From NCBI GenBank assembly GCA_023213315.1, contig JAKCPI010014226.1, positions 1-64,000 on the forward strand: DNA of 64,000 nucleotides. Reading direction: 5' to 3'. Origin of the DNA: Euborellia annulipes. Taxonomy: Eukaryota; Arthropoda; Insecta; Dermaptera; Anisolabididae. The position numbers and the translations under genes are program-made. Positions within the stretch are counted from its first letter, which is position 1. The number at the start of each line of letters is the position of its first letter. The notes under the pieces were generated by a model that was not told the DNA's origin, searched no databases, and worked only from the letters and a program-made list of their open reading frames with translations. Below are positions 1 to 10,208 of the stretch, piece after piece.

Positions 1-187
1 AGTTTTGTATTAATTTGAAAAATGTTATCCATTTAGAAGCAGACATATTCTAATGGCATGAGATTTTGATTTTATTGTAATTTATTATAGACAATGAAAT
101 GGCTATTGGGAAAAAGATTAAGTTAGTATTTTCTTGGTCTTGTATTTTTCACAAAACTTGTGCCACTTTTGCATTCGGCATTCCACT

Positions 188-416
188 CAGAGACGCATCC
201 AAGAGGTGTTTTTCAGGGGGGGGGGGTAATCTGGTGTGACTGATAGCACATTTTTTCTTATTTTCGGTAATTTAAAGGTGTATTCTGTAGTTGTTTGCCA
301 GAATATATACCGTATATATAAATCAAATTTTTAAGTATTTAAAAAAAATATTTTTTCTCAAATCTCGGGGAGGGGGGGGGTTAATTCCCCCTTTACCCCC
401 CTTGTATCCGCCCTTG
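188..416. mobile_element. hAT-type MITE, family M1
   Basis: Non-autonomous element bounded by a perfect 8-bp duplication, ATTCCACT (180-187 and 417-424). The ends are imperfect inverted repeats (CAGAGACGCATCC and GTATCCGCCCTTG). G-rich and C-rich runs lie just inside each end. Relatives with their own perfect 8-bp duplications are at 27762-28023 and 54403-54666. There is no coding capacity. Bases 228-271 resemble one arm of the HPE 3' hairpin. Confidence 0.85.
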
Positions 417-807
417 ATTCCACTTCTGTTGTTGTTATGATTATAATGGAAATAAAAAGACCACTAACAACAAATTTTGTTTGTTCTAATTCAGAGAATT
501 TTAAAAAAAAGATCTTAATTTCATGATTATTCTATTCAAAAAATTAATTAATTCAACACTCATCAATGAGATGATATCGATCACCAAAAGATAATTAAAT
601 ATTTCTATTAAAGAAATAAGCTATCGTCTTTTTCTTTGCTTAAAATGCAGAGAAGGCTAAAAAAGAATTTTGTAAAAATTTTGTTATTATTATGGGAGTT
701 TTTAATTATAGATCACAATTTTGTAATAATTATTTATTAAACTATTTATTCTGCAGTCATTTTCAAGTATTGTGCACTTGCTTCAACTCAAGTGAACTAA
801 TCTTTAA
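417..807. other. AT-rich stretch, nothing recognised
   Basis: No conserved coding frame, splice-flanked exon or repeat end was seen between the two MITEs. Confidence 0.5.
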
Positions 808-1037
808 GGATGAACACACACCAATTGAGCAAAAACGTTTTCGAACAAAACGTTTTTGCCTAAAACTGTTTTTTCAATGCTTTTCTATGGGTCAACGCAC
901 ACCAAAGAGACAAAACACAATTGGACATGATTCGATATCATTGAACAAATTGTTTTGCTCAATGAGTGTGCGTTGGCATTGAGCAAAACATTTTAGTCTT
1001 GGACAAAACGTTTTGTTCAATTGGTGTACGTTTAGCC
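808..1037. mobile_element. PIF/Harbinger-type MITE, family P1
   Basis: It is flanked by TAA (805-807 and 1038-1040). Inverted ends of about 21 bp begin GGATGAACACACACC and finish GGTGTACGTTTAGCC. Internal palindromic AAAACGTTTTG blocks repeat several times. The GG start and TWA duplication are typical of PIF/Harbinger. A second copy is at 28533-28790. The short reading frame crossing it is part of the repeat and is not a gene. Confidence 0.8.
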
Positions 1038-1040
1038 TAA

Positions 1041-2470
1041 GGGACCTTTACGTGCATTTTATATGCAACGACGTCAGCGCTATCTACAGTCATTACCATG
1101 AAGTTAGAAAACAATCATCAAAGCAAGTGTTTATATAAAAAGCATGATGTTACTATAAGTTTTTTGAATTTGATTTTTTATTTTGTTACAAAGATGGAAA
1201 CGTTGTACAGTATTTATAGTTTTAATAATTAGTCTATTATTAATTAATACGAAATGAAGTCTATAATTAAAAACTTCCATAATAATAATAATATAAACGA
1301 CAAAAGCTTTAATAACCACATTCGTGATAAATTTAACTAAAAATTTTCTATTGGGGCCCGATAGGGCTAAAGGCCGTAAAATAAATAATTGAAAATAAAA
1401 AAATAAATAAATAAAAGCCTCGGGCATTTATTTTACAAGCATAAATTCGACAAAAGGGCGTTAAGAGTAGATATTTATAAAATTGTTTTTCTCGATACTA
1501 TTTATAGCTGTGTAAAGTAGCCTATTCGAAATTTAACACCCCCAAGGGACCCTCCACCATATTATTACATTTCAAGGTCACCATATATAAATGATGAAAT
1601 GTAGGCCTATGTTAGTCATTTATTCATTCCATTTTGTTCAGAATAATATTTTGATTAATCTCTTATCCCTCTATCTCTCTCTCTCTTCCTCGTTCTAATC
1701 ATGTTAATTTATAGCTACCGAGTAAATAAATCATTATAATTAATTAAAACCAAGCGATTGTATTAAGAATTCCTCTATTCAAATTAGTAAATAACATTTT
1801 CACAAATATCTCTTTTGACAAGATCCCCGATACATTGAGACTGTTTGCAGAAACCATTGATTCAATCAAGTTTCTTTGAATAACGCACGTGCTTTTATTA
1901 TTCAAGTGTGAGACGTGCCTCTACCGGCTTTTTTTTCCGCCTCGTTTTTTTTTTTTTTTTTATCTGCGCTTTCCTTCTTCTGTCTGGCTGTAGCAGAAAG
2001 CCACGTCCCTCGAGTGAATTAGGCAAAAAGGGTGGTACAAGAGGGGGCGGGTTGTGATTCATCCACCCCCCCCTCCCCCTGAACACCTCCTTTTCCGGGG
2101 GCTGAAAAAAGTCAGCTCAGTCTTTCCAACACACCCCCAAATCACGCAAATTTGTTTCTACTTTGATCCCTTTCTCGCTTTCTACCTCCTATTGGCTTTA
2201 TAGGCAAACTTAGAGGGAAAGCAGTTAAATGAGCTTCAATGACAAGAGAATCGGCCCAATGCTATTTCGGCTTAAAGGCACTTCAATTAAATTAAAATAT
2301 CTTCAATTCATTAATAATTTTTTTTTTTTTTTTTTTTTAGATTTCTCAATTAATCTTCTTGATTTTTTATGAACCTGTATAATTTAGAATATGATTTAAT
2401 AATGTATTGAATCAACAGTTTGAAGAAGAGAACAACCATCAAAAATTGAAAATTCGGTTTATATAAAAAA
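1041..2470. other. AT-rich intergenic DNA with homopolymers
   Basis: Contains a T-run near 1945-1962, a C-rich block at 2063-2080 and another T-run at 2320-2338. No gene or repeat end could be supported. Confidence 0.5.
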
Positions 2471-3108
2471 ATTTGATGTGACTGGCGCACTCACACAACT
2501 TTCTCTTACCTTCGGTAATCGAAAGTTGCTTTCTATGCTTGTCACACCAGATTTTTTGTGTCGACATGTATTTAATTTCCGACAGTACGATATATTCGAT
2601 TTTCAAGATGTAAAATTTATAAGTATGGGAAAATATTTATATTTTGATACCATGGCAATCATATCTCCTATCTTCTCTATGAAGTACAAGAGTAAAGTGG
2701 TCTTCAGAAGATTTCAATAACAAAATGAGAATATACATTTTAAAGAGAATCTAAAAAAATAATTGATTTTTGAATTTTAAAAAAATTGTTGGAGCGAATT
2801 TTGAGAAAATCGAAAAAAACTGAAAAAGTGCATCAGTAAAGTCTTTGGTCAAATTTGTCCAAAAGCTACGTGTCACGTCCCAGAGGGGCACCTAACATAA
2901 ATATAAAATTTCAACCTCCTAGCTCTTTCCGTTCTTGAGATATTTTGTTCACAGACACACAGACAGACCATGTTGCGAAAACCACTTTTTTGGATTCAGG
3001 GGATCTCAAAACGTTTATATCCATCAAAATCTCGACATCGAATTTTTGACATGAATCCGATACTTTCTCTCTCTATATATTAACATATATATAGAGATAA
3101 GAGAAAGT
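2471..3108 (-). mobile_element. HPE copy, subfamily A, degenerate 3' hairpin
   Basis: In element orientation it reads right to left. The 5' hairpin ends at 3108 (GAGAAAGT in plus orientation), followed by a short CAGA microsatellite near 2950-2970 and the decayed 3' hairpin at 2471-2560. The terminal CTGGTGTGAC is mutated to TTGATGTGAC, so this is an older copy. Confidence 0.85.
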
Positions 3109-3451
3109 AAAAATTGACAAAAACTACTTCTATAATGGTCTATTTTGGTATGAAAATATTCATATGTTTGAAGAAAAAATAAAGCCAGGTTTTTGTTTCA
3201 TTCTTGAAAATGATATTCTATCTATAGATTTTTGTAGATTTCTGCTGATAGTTTCTTAGGTTTTAAGAACTGGGGGGCCCAAGCTGTACAAAAAAACTGC
3301 CAAATCTCGATACAAGTCCTCATTTTTAATATTCACATAACTGAACTACGCTTGCCACGCAGGTTATGTATCCACTTCAGAGTTTATCGATGGATTTGTA
3401 AAATATACTTTCTTCCTTCAAGAACCCGAGTAAAAATGAATAAAAATGATA
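3109..3451. other. unassigned AT-rich stretch
   Basis: No recognisable gene, repeat terminus or structured RNA was seen. Confidence 0.45.
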
Positions 3452-3676
3452 GAGGGATAAGCACGCCCGCAACAGGTCTGCATAGTAAACCTTTAGAGAC
3501 ACACACGCTCACACCAGAGACACAGGGATACACAAGCCCGCACCAGGGACACACATTTTTCTTCTGGTCACTTTCGATCTACTGTGTGTGTCCCTGGTGT
3601 GAGCGTGTATAGGCCTATCCCTGTGTATCCCTAAAGGTTCACTATGCAGACCCGCTGCGGGCGTGTGGATCCCTCG
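3452..3676. repeat. foldback (long inverted repeat)
   Basis: Imperfect palindrome with arms of roughly 90 bp. GAGGGATAAGCACGCCCGCA at the left pairs with TGCGGGCGTGTGGATCCCTC at the right. The inner block GGTCTGCATAGTAAACC pairs with GGTTCACTATGCAGACC. Both strands give short open frames full of ACACAC-type codons, which reflect the repeat. No target duplication was identified. Confidence 0.7.
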
Positions 3677-3969
3677 GGGAGGACTGGAAAGCCGCATATT
3701 TTCTCAATTTTTCTTGGGGCAGGGATCTTTCTGGGGGAAGGGGGGGGGGCGGCACCCCCTAGTTACGCCCATGGGCGTTTCGCTTCCACATTACCGCATC
3801 GCCAGAACTCAGGTTAAAATTACTCTTCCTTTTGTAATTAAGGAATTTACTTGATTGCACCAAATTGTAGCGTATTTTTTGCTTAACAGCTGTTAAGCCT
3901 AAGCTCTAAGAAATAGGTGGGTAACAGCAAGAAGTTAATGCGATCACCTCTAAATTATAGCACGTCTCA

Positions 3970-4060
3970 AGCCTTGCAGACTAGCGTGCTAACCTCGTAA
4001 ACCAAAAGTCGCGGGTTCGGACCCCAGGCAGTCCGATGATTTTATTTAAGCCATTTGGAC
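3970..4060 (+). mobile_element. tRNA-derived SINE-1, 3'-truncated
   Basis: Carries the SINE-1 promoter region: GCGTGCTAACCTCG followed by the box-B-like GGGTTCGGACCCC. The family body then starts with GCAGTCCGATGATTTTATTTAAGCCATTTGG. It stops before the 3' GT-rich tail seen in other copies, and the box A side is degenerate. Confidence 0.75.
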
Positions 4061-4067
4061 TAACTTT

Positions 4068-5303
4068 CCACATTACCAGCAGCTTCCATGATTTCACCTC
4101 TTCCTCTACAATAAACAATGATTTTAGTTAAATTTAATTTTAAGGTATTTATTTTTAATTTCTTCTTAAAAATATTAATAATTAAATTCTTGAAACAACT
4201 TTAAACGATCTTTCTCCATGATAACTTTTCTAAAACAAACATTGCATTTTTTATTTAAATTCGGAACTTTTTTTCTTAAAAAAAAAGAATATTTTCTCTT
4301 TGGTGTTGTTCTTTGCTTCGTTTTTTTTTTATGGTTTTTAAAGAGCGAATGGTGAGAAGCGGAAAAAAGAGGAAATAACTTTAAAATATTTCCTTATTTG
4401 TTAAAAAGTCACAAACCAAATTAATCGTTTCAAATAAATCGCCGTTTTATCGATTGTGTTGAAAAATGTTTGTATTTTTTTTTTGGATGTTACAAAAAAA
4501 AAGCTTTTTAGCGACATTTGCAATTAGCCAATGGCAAAGCCCTTTTCGACTCCTTTTATTTAGAAACATACATTTGCTATAAAATAGATAAAATTATTAA
4601 TGTGAATAAGTGATTTTTTTCTAAAATTGCCTGTGGCATTATGCTAAAAGTTGAAAATAATAATCACTAAATATATGTTATAGAAAGAAGCCTCTTTCAC
4701 ACTTAGAAAATAAGAACAAGTGACTGACTGATCCAGAGCTCACTCAAAGCTACCACACTGTAATATCAATTTTCAATAGACCGAGATCCAATGTAGTATA
4801 AAAATGAAAATGGCCTTTGATTTTCAGCCCTAATTTAGTGAGTCAAGAGGATATTAGACCTTTTGGAGGACTGTCCACGCGTCCCGCCAATTTTTAAATA
4901 TGTCTCGCTTTTTAGAAAATATCTGCATTTCTTATTTTAAATGTAGGCTAATGCAAAAATATTTTTATCTATTATTTATTAATTATTTTAGTTAGGAACC
5001 GACCGAGGTTTCGGTTCTGACCAAAAAGAGTTTGAAAAGATTGGACGAGACTCGTATACTAAATAAAAAAAAAAAAAGTTCAAATGATTTTTCGGTTACG
5101 GTTTTAGCCGATTTCATATCATTTGTCCCGCTTTAACTCAATGAAAATGTGGTCACTTTAAGTTATCGGATTTTTTCTGGGGACCGGCAAGTCGCTGGAG
5201 AATAATCGGGCTATGAATTATCGAGATTCCACTGTATATAGGCTACTGTATTTACTTTTATTTCTTTTAAAAGTATTCTTTGTATTGTCAGTGAATGCTA
5301 ACG
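4068..5303. other. AT-rich intergenic DNA, nothing recognised
   Basis: Long A and T tracts (for example 4320-4331 and 5069-5079) with no supported gene. A segment near 5000-5120 has GGTTTCGGTT-type motifs that occur again near 32600-32700, perhaps a shared old repeat. Confidence 0.45.
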
Positions 5304-5540
5304 AAAAGTCTCTCTCTCTTCTTCTTCTTATTTCGCTAAATCCGCGATGCGGGGTCGGCGGTCATGGGTTTTTGCGATCGGGAAGGAAAAGAACAGCACG
5401 GTCTGACGCCTGTTGAAAATATAGAAGGGAAGAGACTGACATGCAAAGTACTGCCAGTCCCAGCTAGGGCAGCTCGTGGTCGCCATCCACGTACCCACAA
5501 GATGTGGGCCCCTGAGCTTAAAAGTCTCTCTCTCTCTCTT
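5304..5540 (-). mobile_element. RTE-like LINE (or derived SINE) 3' end with target duplication
   Basis: On the minus strand the sequence ends in a GA/AAG-rich tail, which reads on the plus strand as TCTTCTTCTT near 5318-5330. It is flanked by AAAAGTCTCTCTCTCTT (5304-5320) and a slightly longer version at 5520-5540. GATGCGGGGTCGGCGG at 5346-5361 is the reverse complement of the ADPA-type C-terminus seen in the LINE fragment at 58582-58826. Close copies are at 36195-36425 and, more diverged, 60588-60785. Confidence 0.7.
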
Positions 5541-5636
5541 ATTCTCTTATAAAAATATTCCAATTTAATATTATATCTTATTATTTATATTAAGCTTCAT
5601 ATTAAGATCAAAATTCTATTATAATACATTTATGAC

Positions 5637-5715
5637 AACAACTACTCATCATATCCCGAAACGTCGCCCGTCAGTGCCCAGGAGCGGGACCACCGAAGGC
5701 GGGAGGGGCTGCTAG
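5637..5715 (-). repeat. fragment of the 14017-14735 repeat family
   Basis: Read on the minus strand it gives AACTAGCAGC, a GGCGACGTTTCGGGATATGA block and a GTTGTTGTC stretch. These are in the same order as at 14025-14110. Although GAAACGTC occurs here, no CTGANGA partner is present, so it is not called a ribozyme. Confidence 0.55.
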
Positions 5716-6143
5716 TTATTAAATAAATGAATACACCCCTTTAAAAAAAAAAAAAATTCAAAAAACTAACAGCAGAAAAAGTGTGAAGATTAAAATTTAT
5801 TTTTTATGAAAATAAGCCGTGAGTTCCGTCCGACACCCGCCATTGTTTTTTTTATAAACAGATCCAATATTGTTCAGGTTAGTGTAAATGTTAATTTTTT
5901 ATACAATTTAACAAAATCTGATAAAGGTTTTTTTTTTTTATTATTAGCAAATAAAACTAAATGTTTGATTTTCGAATTATTAGGCATGTTAAACAAAAAT
6001 TGTCAAGACTAACACGTTGAGCAAAATAAATAAATTATTTCAAATTTAACAGAGTTTTTTTTTCTAATTAATATTATTAGGGTTTATAAGGATAATATTT
6101 ACTTTATATATTTTTTAAGCTAATTAGACAACTTCAAAAAAAA
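5716..6143. other. unassigned AT-rich stretch
   Basis: Only A and T tracts were seen. Confidence 0.45.
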
Positions 6144-6227
6144 TCTGGTGTGACTGGTCGCACAGCACACAACTTTCTCTTACCCTTCGGCAAGAGAAAG
6201 TTGTGTACTATGCTTGTCACTCCTGAT
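6144..6227 (-). mobile_element. HPE 3' hairpin fragment
   Basis: A nearly complete 3' terminal hairpin, TCTGGTGTGACTGG pairing with the distal CACTCCTGA, with the CTTTCTCTTACC arm intact. The rest of the element is missing. Confidence 0.8.
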
Positions 6228-6432
6228 TTTTTGTGATATTCGTAATATTTACTTAGGCTCTGCATGTGGCAGTGTTTTGAAATATCCATTATGCACCGAG
6301 GTAATAACTGCTTGATATCTTTATATTTTTCATAAGTAATAGGCCTGGCATCTTGGTACATGTACCAAGGCCCCAGAGCGATTTTTTTTTTTAATTTAAA
6401 TTGAATTAATTGACTATTTTACTTTTTACTTA

Positions 6433-6583
6433 TGAAATGCAAGTGGTCAAGTTTGAAACTAAGGTGTTAATGAAAACTAAATATATCTCGACATAAAAAA
6501 ATCTGGTGTGACCAGCACGGTGAACAACTTTCTCTTACCGAAGGGTAAGAGAAAGTTGTGTGCTGTGCGCCAGTCACACCAGA
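6433..6583 (+). mobile_element. HPE subfamily B 3' end fragment
   Basis: Begins in the subfamily B signature (AAATGCAAG...AGTTTGAAACTAAGGTG) and runs through ATATATCTCGACA into the 3' hairpin. It ends at CACCAGA followed by T's. Here the hairpin arms are CTGGTGTGACCAGCACGG and its partner. Confidence 0.8.
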
Positions 6584-6660
6584 TTTTTTGATTACGTTTT
6601 GAAAATTTTTGTTGAAATGAAATTTTTTCATTTCATTTCATGTAAAACTGTTTTAAATTG

Positions 6661-6841
6661 AACACACAGACAGACAGTTTTGCGGGACCCTCTTTCTAGC
6701 TCAGCGAAATTTTTTTTGACTCAGGGGACCTCAAAACGTGTATATCCATCAAAATCTCGACATCGGATTTTTGACATGAATGTTACATTTTATATATATT
6801 GATATATACGTATATATAAATATATACAGGTAAGAGAAAGT
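6661..6841 (-). mobile_element. HPE 5' end fragment
   Basis: Contains a short CAGA microsatellite, the conserved CAAAACGTGTATATCCATC block and a 5' hairpin with an enlarged AT loop. It ends at GAGAAAGT (6841). Confidence 0.8.
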
Positions 6842-7229
6842 AAAAATATAAGCCATAGAAAGGTCATAAAAATAAGTAAAAGGCCAAATAAATATTCAGT
6901 TAGAAATAAATATTTAGATATCAGTGGGATGACGTTATTCCCAGTACAATAATAGTTATTCAATCCAAATAGAACGAAATGAAACTTCTATCGACGACTC
7001 TATACTGTATTCATTTCGAGGAATATCACCCCAGACTTTCGCTTGGGGAACTCCAAATAATATTTTTCTTGTATTGTTTGCACAGGCCATCAGCTTAGAG
7101 GCACAGATCTCGCTTCATGTTCTAAATGAATCAAGTTAATTTTAATAATATAATAATAATTGGACGCTACCGTCTGTTTGGGGTTCGGGTGAATAAATAA
7201 ATAAATAAATATTGCAGACCAATGTTTTT
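6842..7229. other. unassigned stretch
   Basis: Includes a (TAAA)n run at 7189-7209. No gene or repeat end could be supported. Confidence 0.45.
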
Positions 7230-7352
7230 ACTTTCTCTTACCTATGTATATATGTAATATGTATATAGAGAGAAAGTATTGGATTCATGTCAAAAATTCG
7301 ATGTCGAGATTTTGATGGATCTTCACGTTTTGAGGTCCCCTGAATCCAAAAA

Positions 7353-8037
7353 TCTGGTGTGGACTGGCGCACAGCACACAACTCTCTTACCTTCGGTAAT
7401 CGAAAGTTGTGTACTGTGCTTGTCACACCAGATTTTTTGTGTCGACATATATTTAGTTCCCGACAGTACGGTACATTCAAATTTCAAGATGTAAAATTTA
7501 TAAGTATGGGAAAATATTTATATTTTGTTACCATGGCAACCATTCTCCTATCTTCCTATGAAGCACAAGAGTAAAGTGTGCTTCAAACAATTTTGAGGGC
7601 AAAAACGAGAATATACATTTGAAAGAGCATCTAAAAAATAATTGATTTTTTGAATTTTAATCAAAATCGTTAGAGCGAATTTTTGAGAAAATCGAAAAAA
7701 AAACTGAAAAAGTACATCAGTAAAGTACTGGTACTCTTTGGCCGATTTTCATTAAAAGCTTATTTTTCCGGTCCCGGGGATGTTTAACTTAAATATAAAA
7801 TTTCATCCTCCTAGCTCAATTCCTTCATGCTTAAAATTGAACACACACACACCCACCCACACACACACACACCCACCCACCCACACACAGACAGACCATG
7901 TCGCGAAAACCACTTTTTTGGATTCAGGGGACCTCAAAACGTGAAGATCCATCAAAATCTCGACATCGAATTTTTGACATGAATCCAATACTTTCTCTCT
8001 ATATATATATTACATATATACATAGGTAAGAGAAAGT
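7353..8037 (-). mobile_element. HPE subfamily A inserted in another HPE
   Basis: The unit runs from TCTGG (7353) to GAAAGT (8037) and interrupts the A-run of the host motif TCCAAAAAAGTGG. Five A's remain on the left and five on the right, against six in intact copies, so up to four A's are either target duplication or terminal bases. A CACACCCACC microsatellite lies at 7842-7887. This copy fixes the ends of the mobile unit. Confidence 0.92.
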
Positions 8038-8447
8038 AAAAAGTGGTTTTCGCGACATGGTCTGTCTGTGGGTGTGGTGTGTGTGTGTGGTGTGTGTGTG
8101 TGTCTGTGTTCACTTTTAAGCATGAAGGAATTGAGCTATGAGGCTGAAATTTTATATTTAAGTTAAACACCCCCCGGGACCGGAAAATAAGCTTTTAATC
8201 AAAATCGGCCAAAGAGTACTAGTACTTTACTGATGTACTTTTTCAGTTTTTTTCGATTTTCTCAAAATTCGCTCTAACGATTTTGATTAAAATTCAAAAA
8301 TCAATTATTTTTTAGATGCTCTTTCAAATGTATATTCTCGTTTCGCCCTCAAAATTGTTTGAAGCACACTTTACTCTTGTGTTTCATAGGAAAGATAGGA
8401 GAAATGGTTGCCTTGGTTACAAAATATAAATATTTTCCCATACTTAT

Positions 8448-8612
8448 GGGTCGTTTTGATAACTTACCTACCCCAACATTAAAATAGCCTCCCTATGGGG
8501 AAATACATGGTGTGTGTCCTTCAGCTATTTTAATGCTGAAGGACACACACCATGTATTTCCCCATAGGGAGGCTATTTTGATGTTGGGGTAGGTAAGTTA
8601 TCAAAACGACCC
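8448..8612. mobile_element. near-perfect palindromic MITE (foldback)
   Basis: 165 bp with two 78-bp arms around a 9-base loop centred on 8530. It begins GGGTCGTTTTGATAACTTAC and ends with the complement. Uninterrupted HPE copies read ACTTATAAATTTT here. This copy reads ACTTAT, then the element, then ATAAATTTT, giving a 2-bp AT duplication. No coding capacity. The superfamily is not determined. Confidence 0.9.
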
Positions 8613-8760
8613 ATAAATTTTACATCTGAATTCAAATGTTCCGTACTGTCGGGAACTAAATATATGTCGACACAAAAAATCTGGTGTGACAAGCACAGTA
8701 CACAACTTTCGATTACCGAAGGTAAGAGAAAGTTGTGTGCTGTGCGCCAGTCACACCAGA

Positions 8761-9461
8761 TTTTTTTTTTTTTTTTTTAATATTAAAGGAGTCATGTCCT
8801 TTGATGCCGAATAATATTAGATGAACCCTACTACTTTCTCGGATTTATTTAAATCCTCGATCAGTTACCCCCCCGCCCCCCGAAAAACTCCTCTTTATCT
8901 TCGTTTCTTATAGGTTTGATTCTCATCCTAAAAAAAAAATCGCATTAGTCTTGGTAATCAGTTAAAACTTAATTAAAAGAATTTCAAGTTAGAGGACTAA
9001 AATCATATTTACCTTGTTTTTTTGTTTTTACAAAAAATTGAAGATTTTCTCTCTCGATTTTTTCACACTCACACAAAACACTAAAAAAGTTATGGACCGA
9101 AACCCCTCGGCATCACTCATTAAACTAAAAAAGTTATTTCCATTTACTACAAAAAAAATGTATGTAGTAAAGGTAAATAACAAAAAAAAATAAATAAAAA
9201 CAGCAAGGTTTAAATTTTTTTATATTAACTCTACCTTGGATTGAAGCTCGCCCGAAGCTCTCAGCTGCTCAACTCGAATCACATCTGCACTGAAGAGACA
9301 CGAAACCTGCAAAAGACAACAACATCTTTAAAAATGATTTCTTACTTTTTTATCAAACAATAAAAAAATAATGTTCAAATATAGGCTAATTTGTATTTTT
9401 ATCAAAAAATTAAAGAAATATTTTTCGTGTTTGTTGAAAAATATCAGTCTAATAAATTTTT
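8761..9461. other. AT-rich stretch with homopolymers
   Basis: Begins with an 18-base T-run and has many A-runs. No gene was seen. Confidence 0.45.
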
Positions 9462-9589
9462 GCTTTCTCTTACGTATATATGTATATATAGAGACAAAAA
9501 AAAAAAAATCTTGTGTGACAAGCATAGAACACAAATTTCAATTACTGTAGATAAGAGAAAGTTGTGTGTGTGCTACGAGTCACACCAGA
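9462..9589 (+). mobile_element. minimal HPE: both ends, no body
   Basis: The 5' hairpin (9462-9493) is followed after a 13-base A tract by the complete 3' hairpin (9509-9589). All internal sequence is missing. It is either a large internal deletion or a mobile minimal form. Confidence 0.8.
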
Positions 9590-9739
9590 TTTTTTGTATT
9601 GAAAATAAATTTAATATTTTTTTCACTTATTTATTTTGCAATAATGACACTTAGAGGTTTTTTTTTTTTTTTATCAATTTGACTCCCTGTTGATATCTTC
9701 CTAACGTAATACACAACAAAATATAGGCCTAATAAAAAT

Positions 9740-9786
9740 ACTTTCTCTATATTTCATAAATTATAAGTTATAGGGTGAGAGAAAGT
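9740..9786. repeat. solo HPE 5'-type hairpin
   Basis: ACTTTCTC at 9740 and GAGAAAGT ending at 9786 flank an AT-rich loop. Nothing else of the element is present. Confidence 0.6.
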
Positions 9787-9809
9787 AATAAAGTTAGTTT
9801 CCCTTTTGT

Positions 9810-10200
9810 CAGGGGCGCCGGAACGAATTTGAATCAGGGGGAGGCAAAAAAATTTTTTTTAGAAAATTAAAATTATTTAATATGTTCAAATAGTATAAAA
9901 CAAAAACAAATCTACTATAAAACTTTAAAAATTTTAAATAAAATCACAATTTTAATAAAATTAAAATTTTAAAAAATTTGCTAGTGATTTTATCAAAAGT
10001 TTTTGGAAAAAATTTGAAAAAAAATGAATTTCTTACTCTTTTAATTTTTTTTTTTAATTTAGAAGATTTTATTTTTCAAAAGTAAAAATATATTTTTAAA
10101 AATAAATGAAATAAAAGAAGAAATTTTGCCCCCCTCTGCCCCCCCTATAGGATGCCAGGAGGGGCAATGTACCCTTGCCCCCCCAGTTCCGGCGCCTATG
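9810..10200. mobile_element. hAT-type MITE, family M2
   Basis: Flanked by a perfect 8-bp duplication CCTTTTGT (9802-9809 and 10201-10208). The inverted ends are CAGGGGCGCCGGAAC and GTTCCGGCGCCTATG. The AT-rich core sits between G-rich and C-rich shoulders. Sister copy at 19516-19939. Confidence 0.88.
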
Positions 10201-10208
10201 CCTTTTGT

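Larger units (their letters stand above)
7230..8760 (+). mobile_element. HPE subfamily A, host of two nested insertions
   Basis: A full copy split into 7230-7352 and 8038-8760. It begins ACTTTCTCTTACCTATG and ends CACCAGA, followed by an 18-T run. A sister HPE in the opposite orientation sits at 7353-8037. A palindromic element sits at 8448-8612. With both removed, the sequence matches uninterrupted copies such as 40549-41240. The 3' hairpin spans roughly 8682-8760, with a GATTACCGAAGGTAA top. Flanking bases are T at both ends. No protein is encoded, and the short frames beginning MDSCQKFDVEIL are translations of the repeat. Confidence 0.92.

Noticed and set aside
5653..5662. GAAACGTC as a hammerhead core
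   Set aside because: No CTGANGA partner or stem II on either side. It belongs to the repeat family seen at 14017-14735, where the motif is not conserved.
7803..7988. Recurrent open frames starting MDSCQKFDVEILMDLHVLRSPESK at many places, looking like a conserved small protein family
   Set aside because: They always coincide with the HPE 5' region, extend into microsatellite-encoded CVCV or THTH runs, and have no start context. The similarity is that of the DNA repeat.
7353..8037. HPE as a classical TIR transposon or a canonical Helitron
   Set aside because: Inverted motifs are not both terminal and no fixed target duplication is seen. Canonical Helitron ends (CTRR, A/T target) are absent. 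The Helentron-like model fits better.
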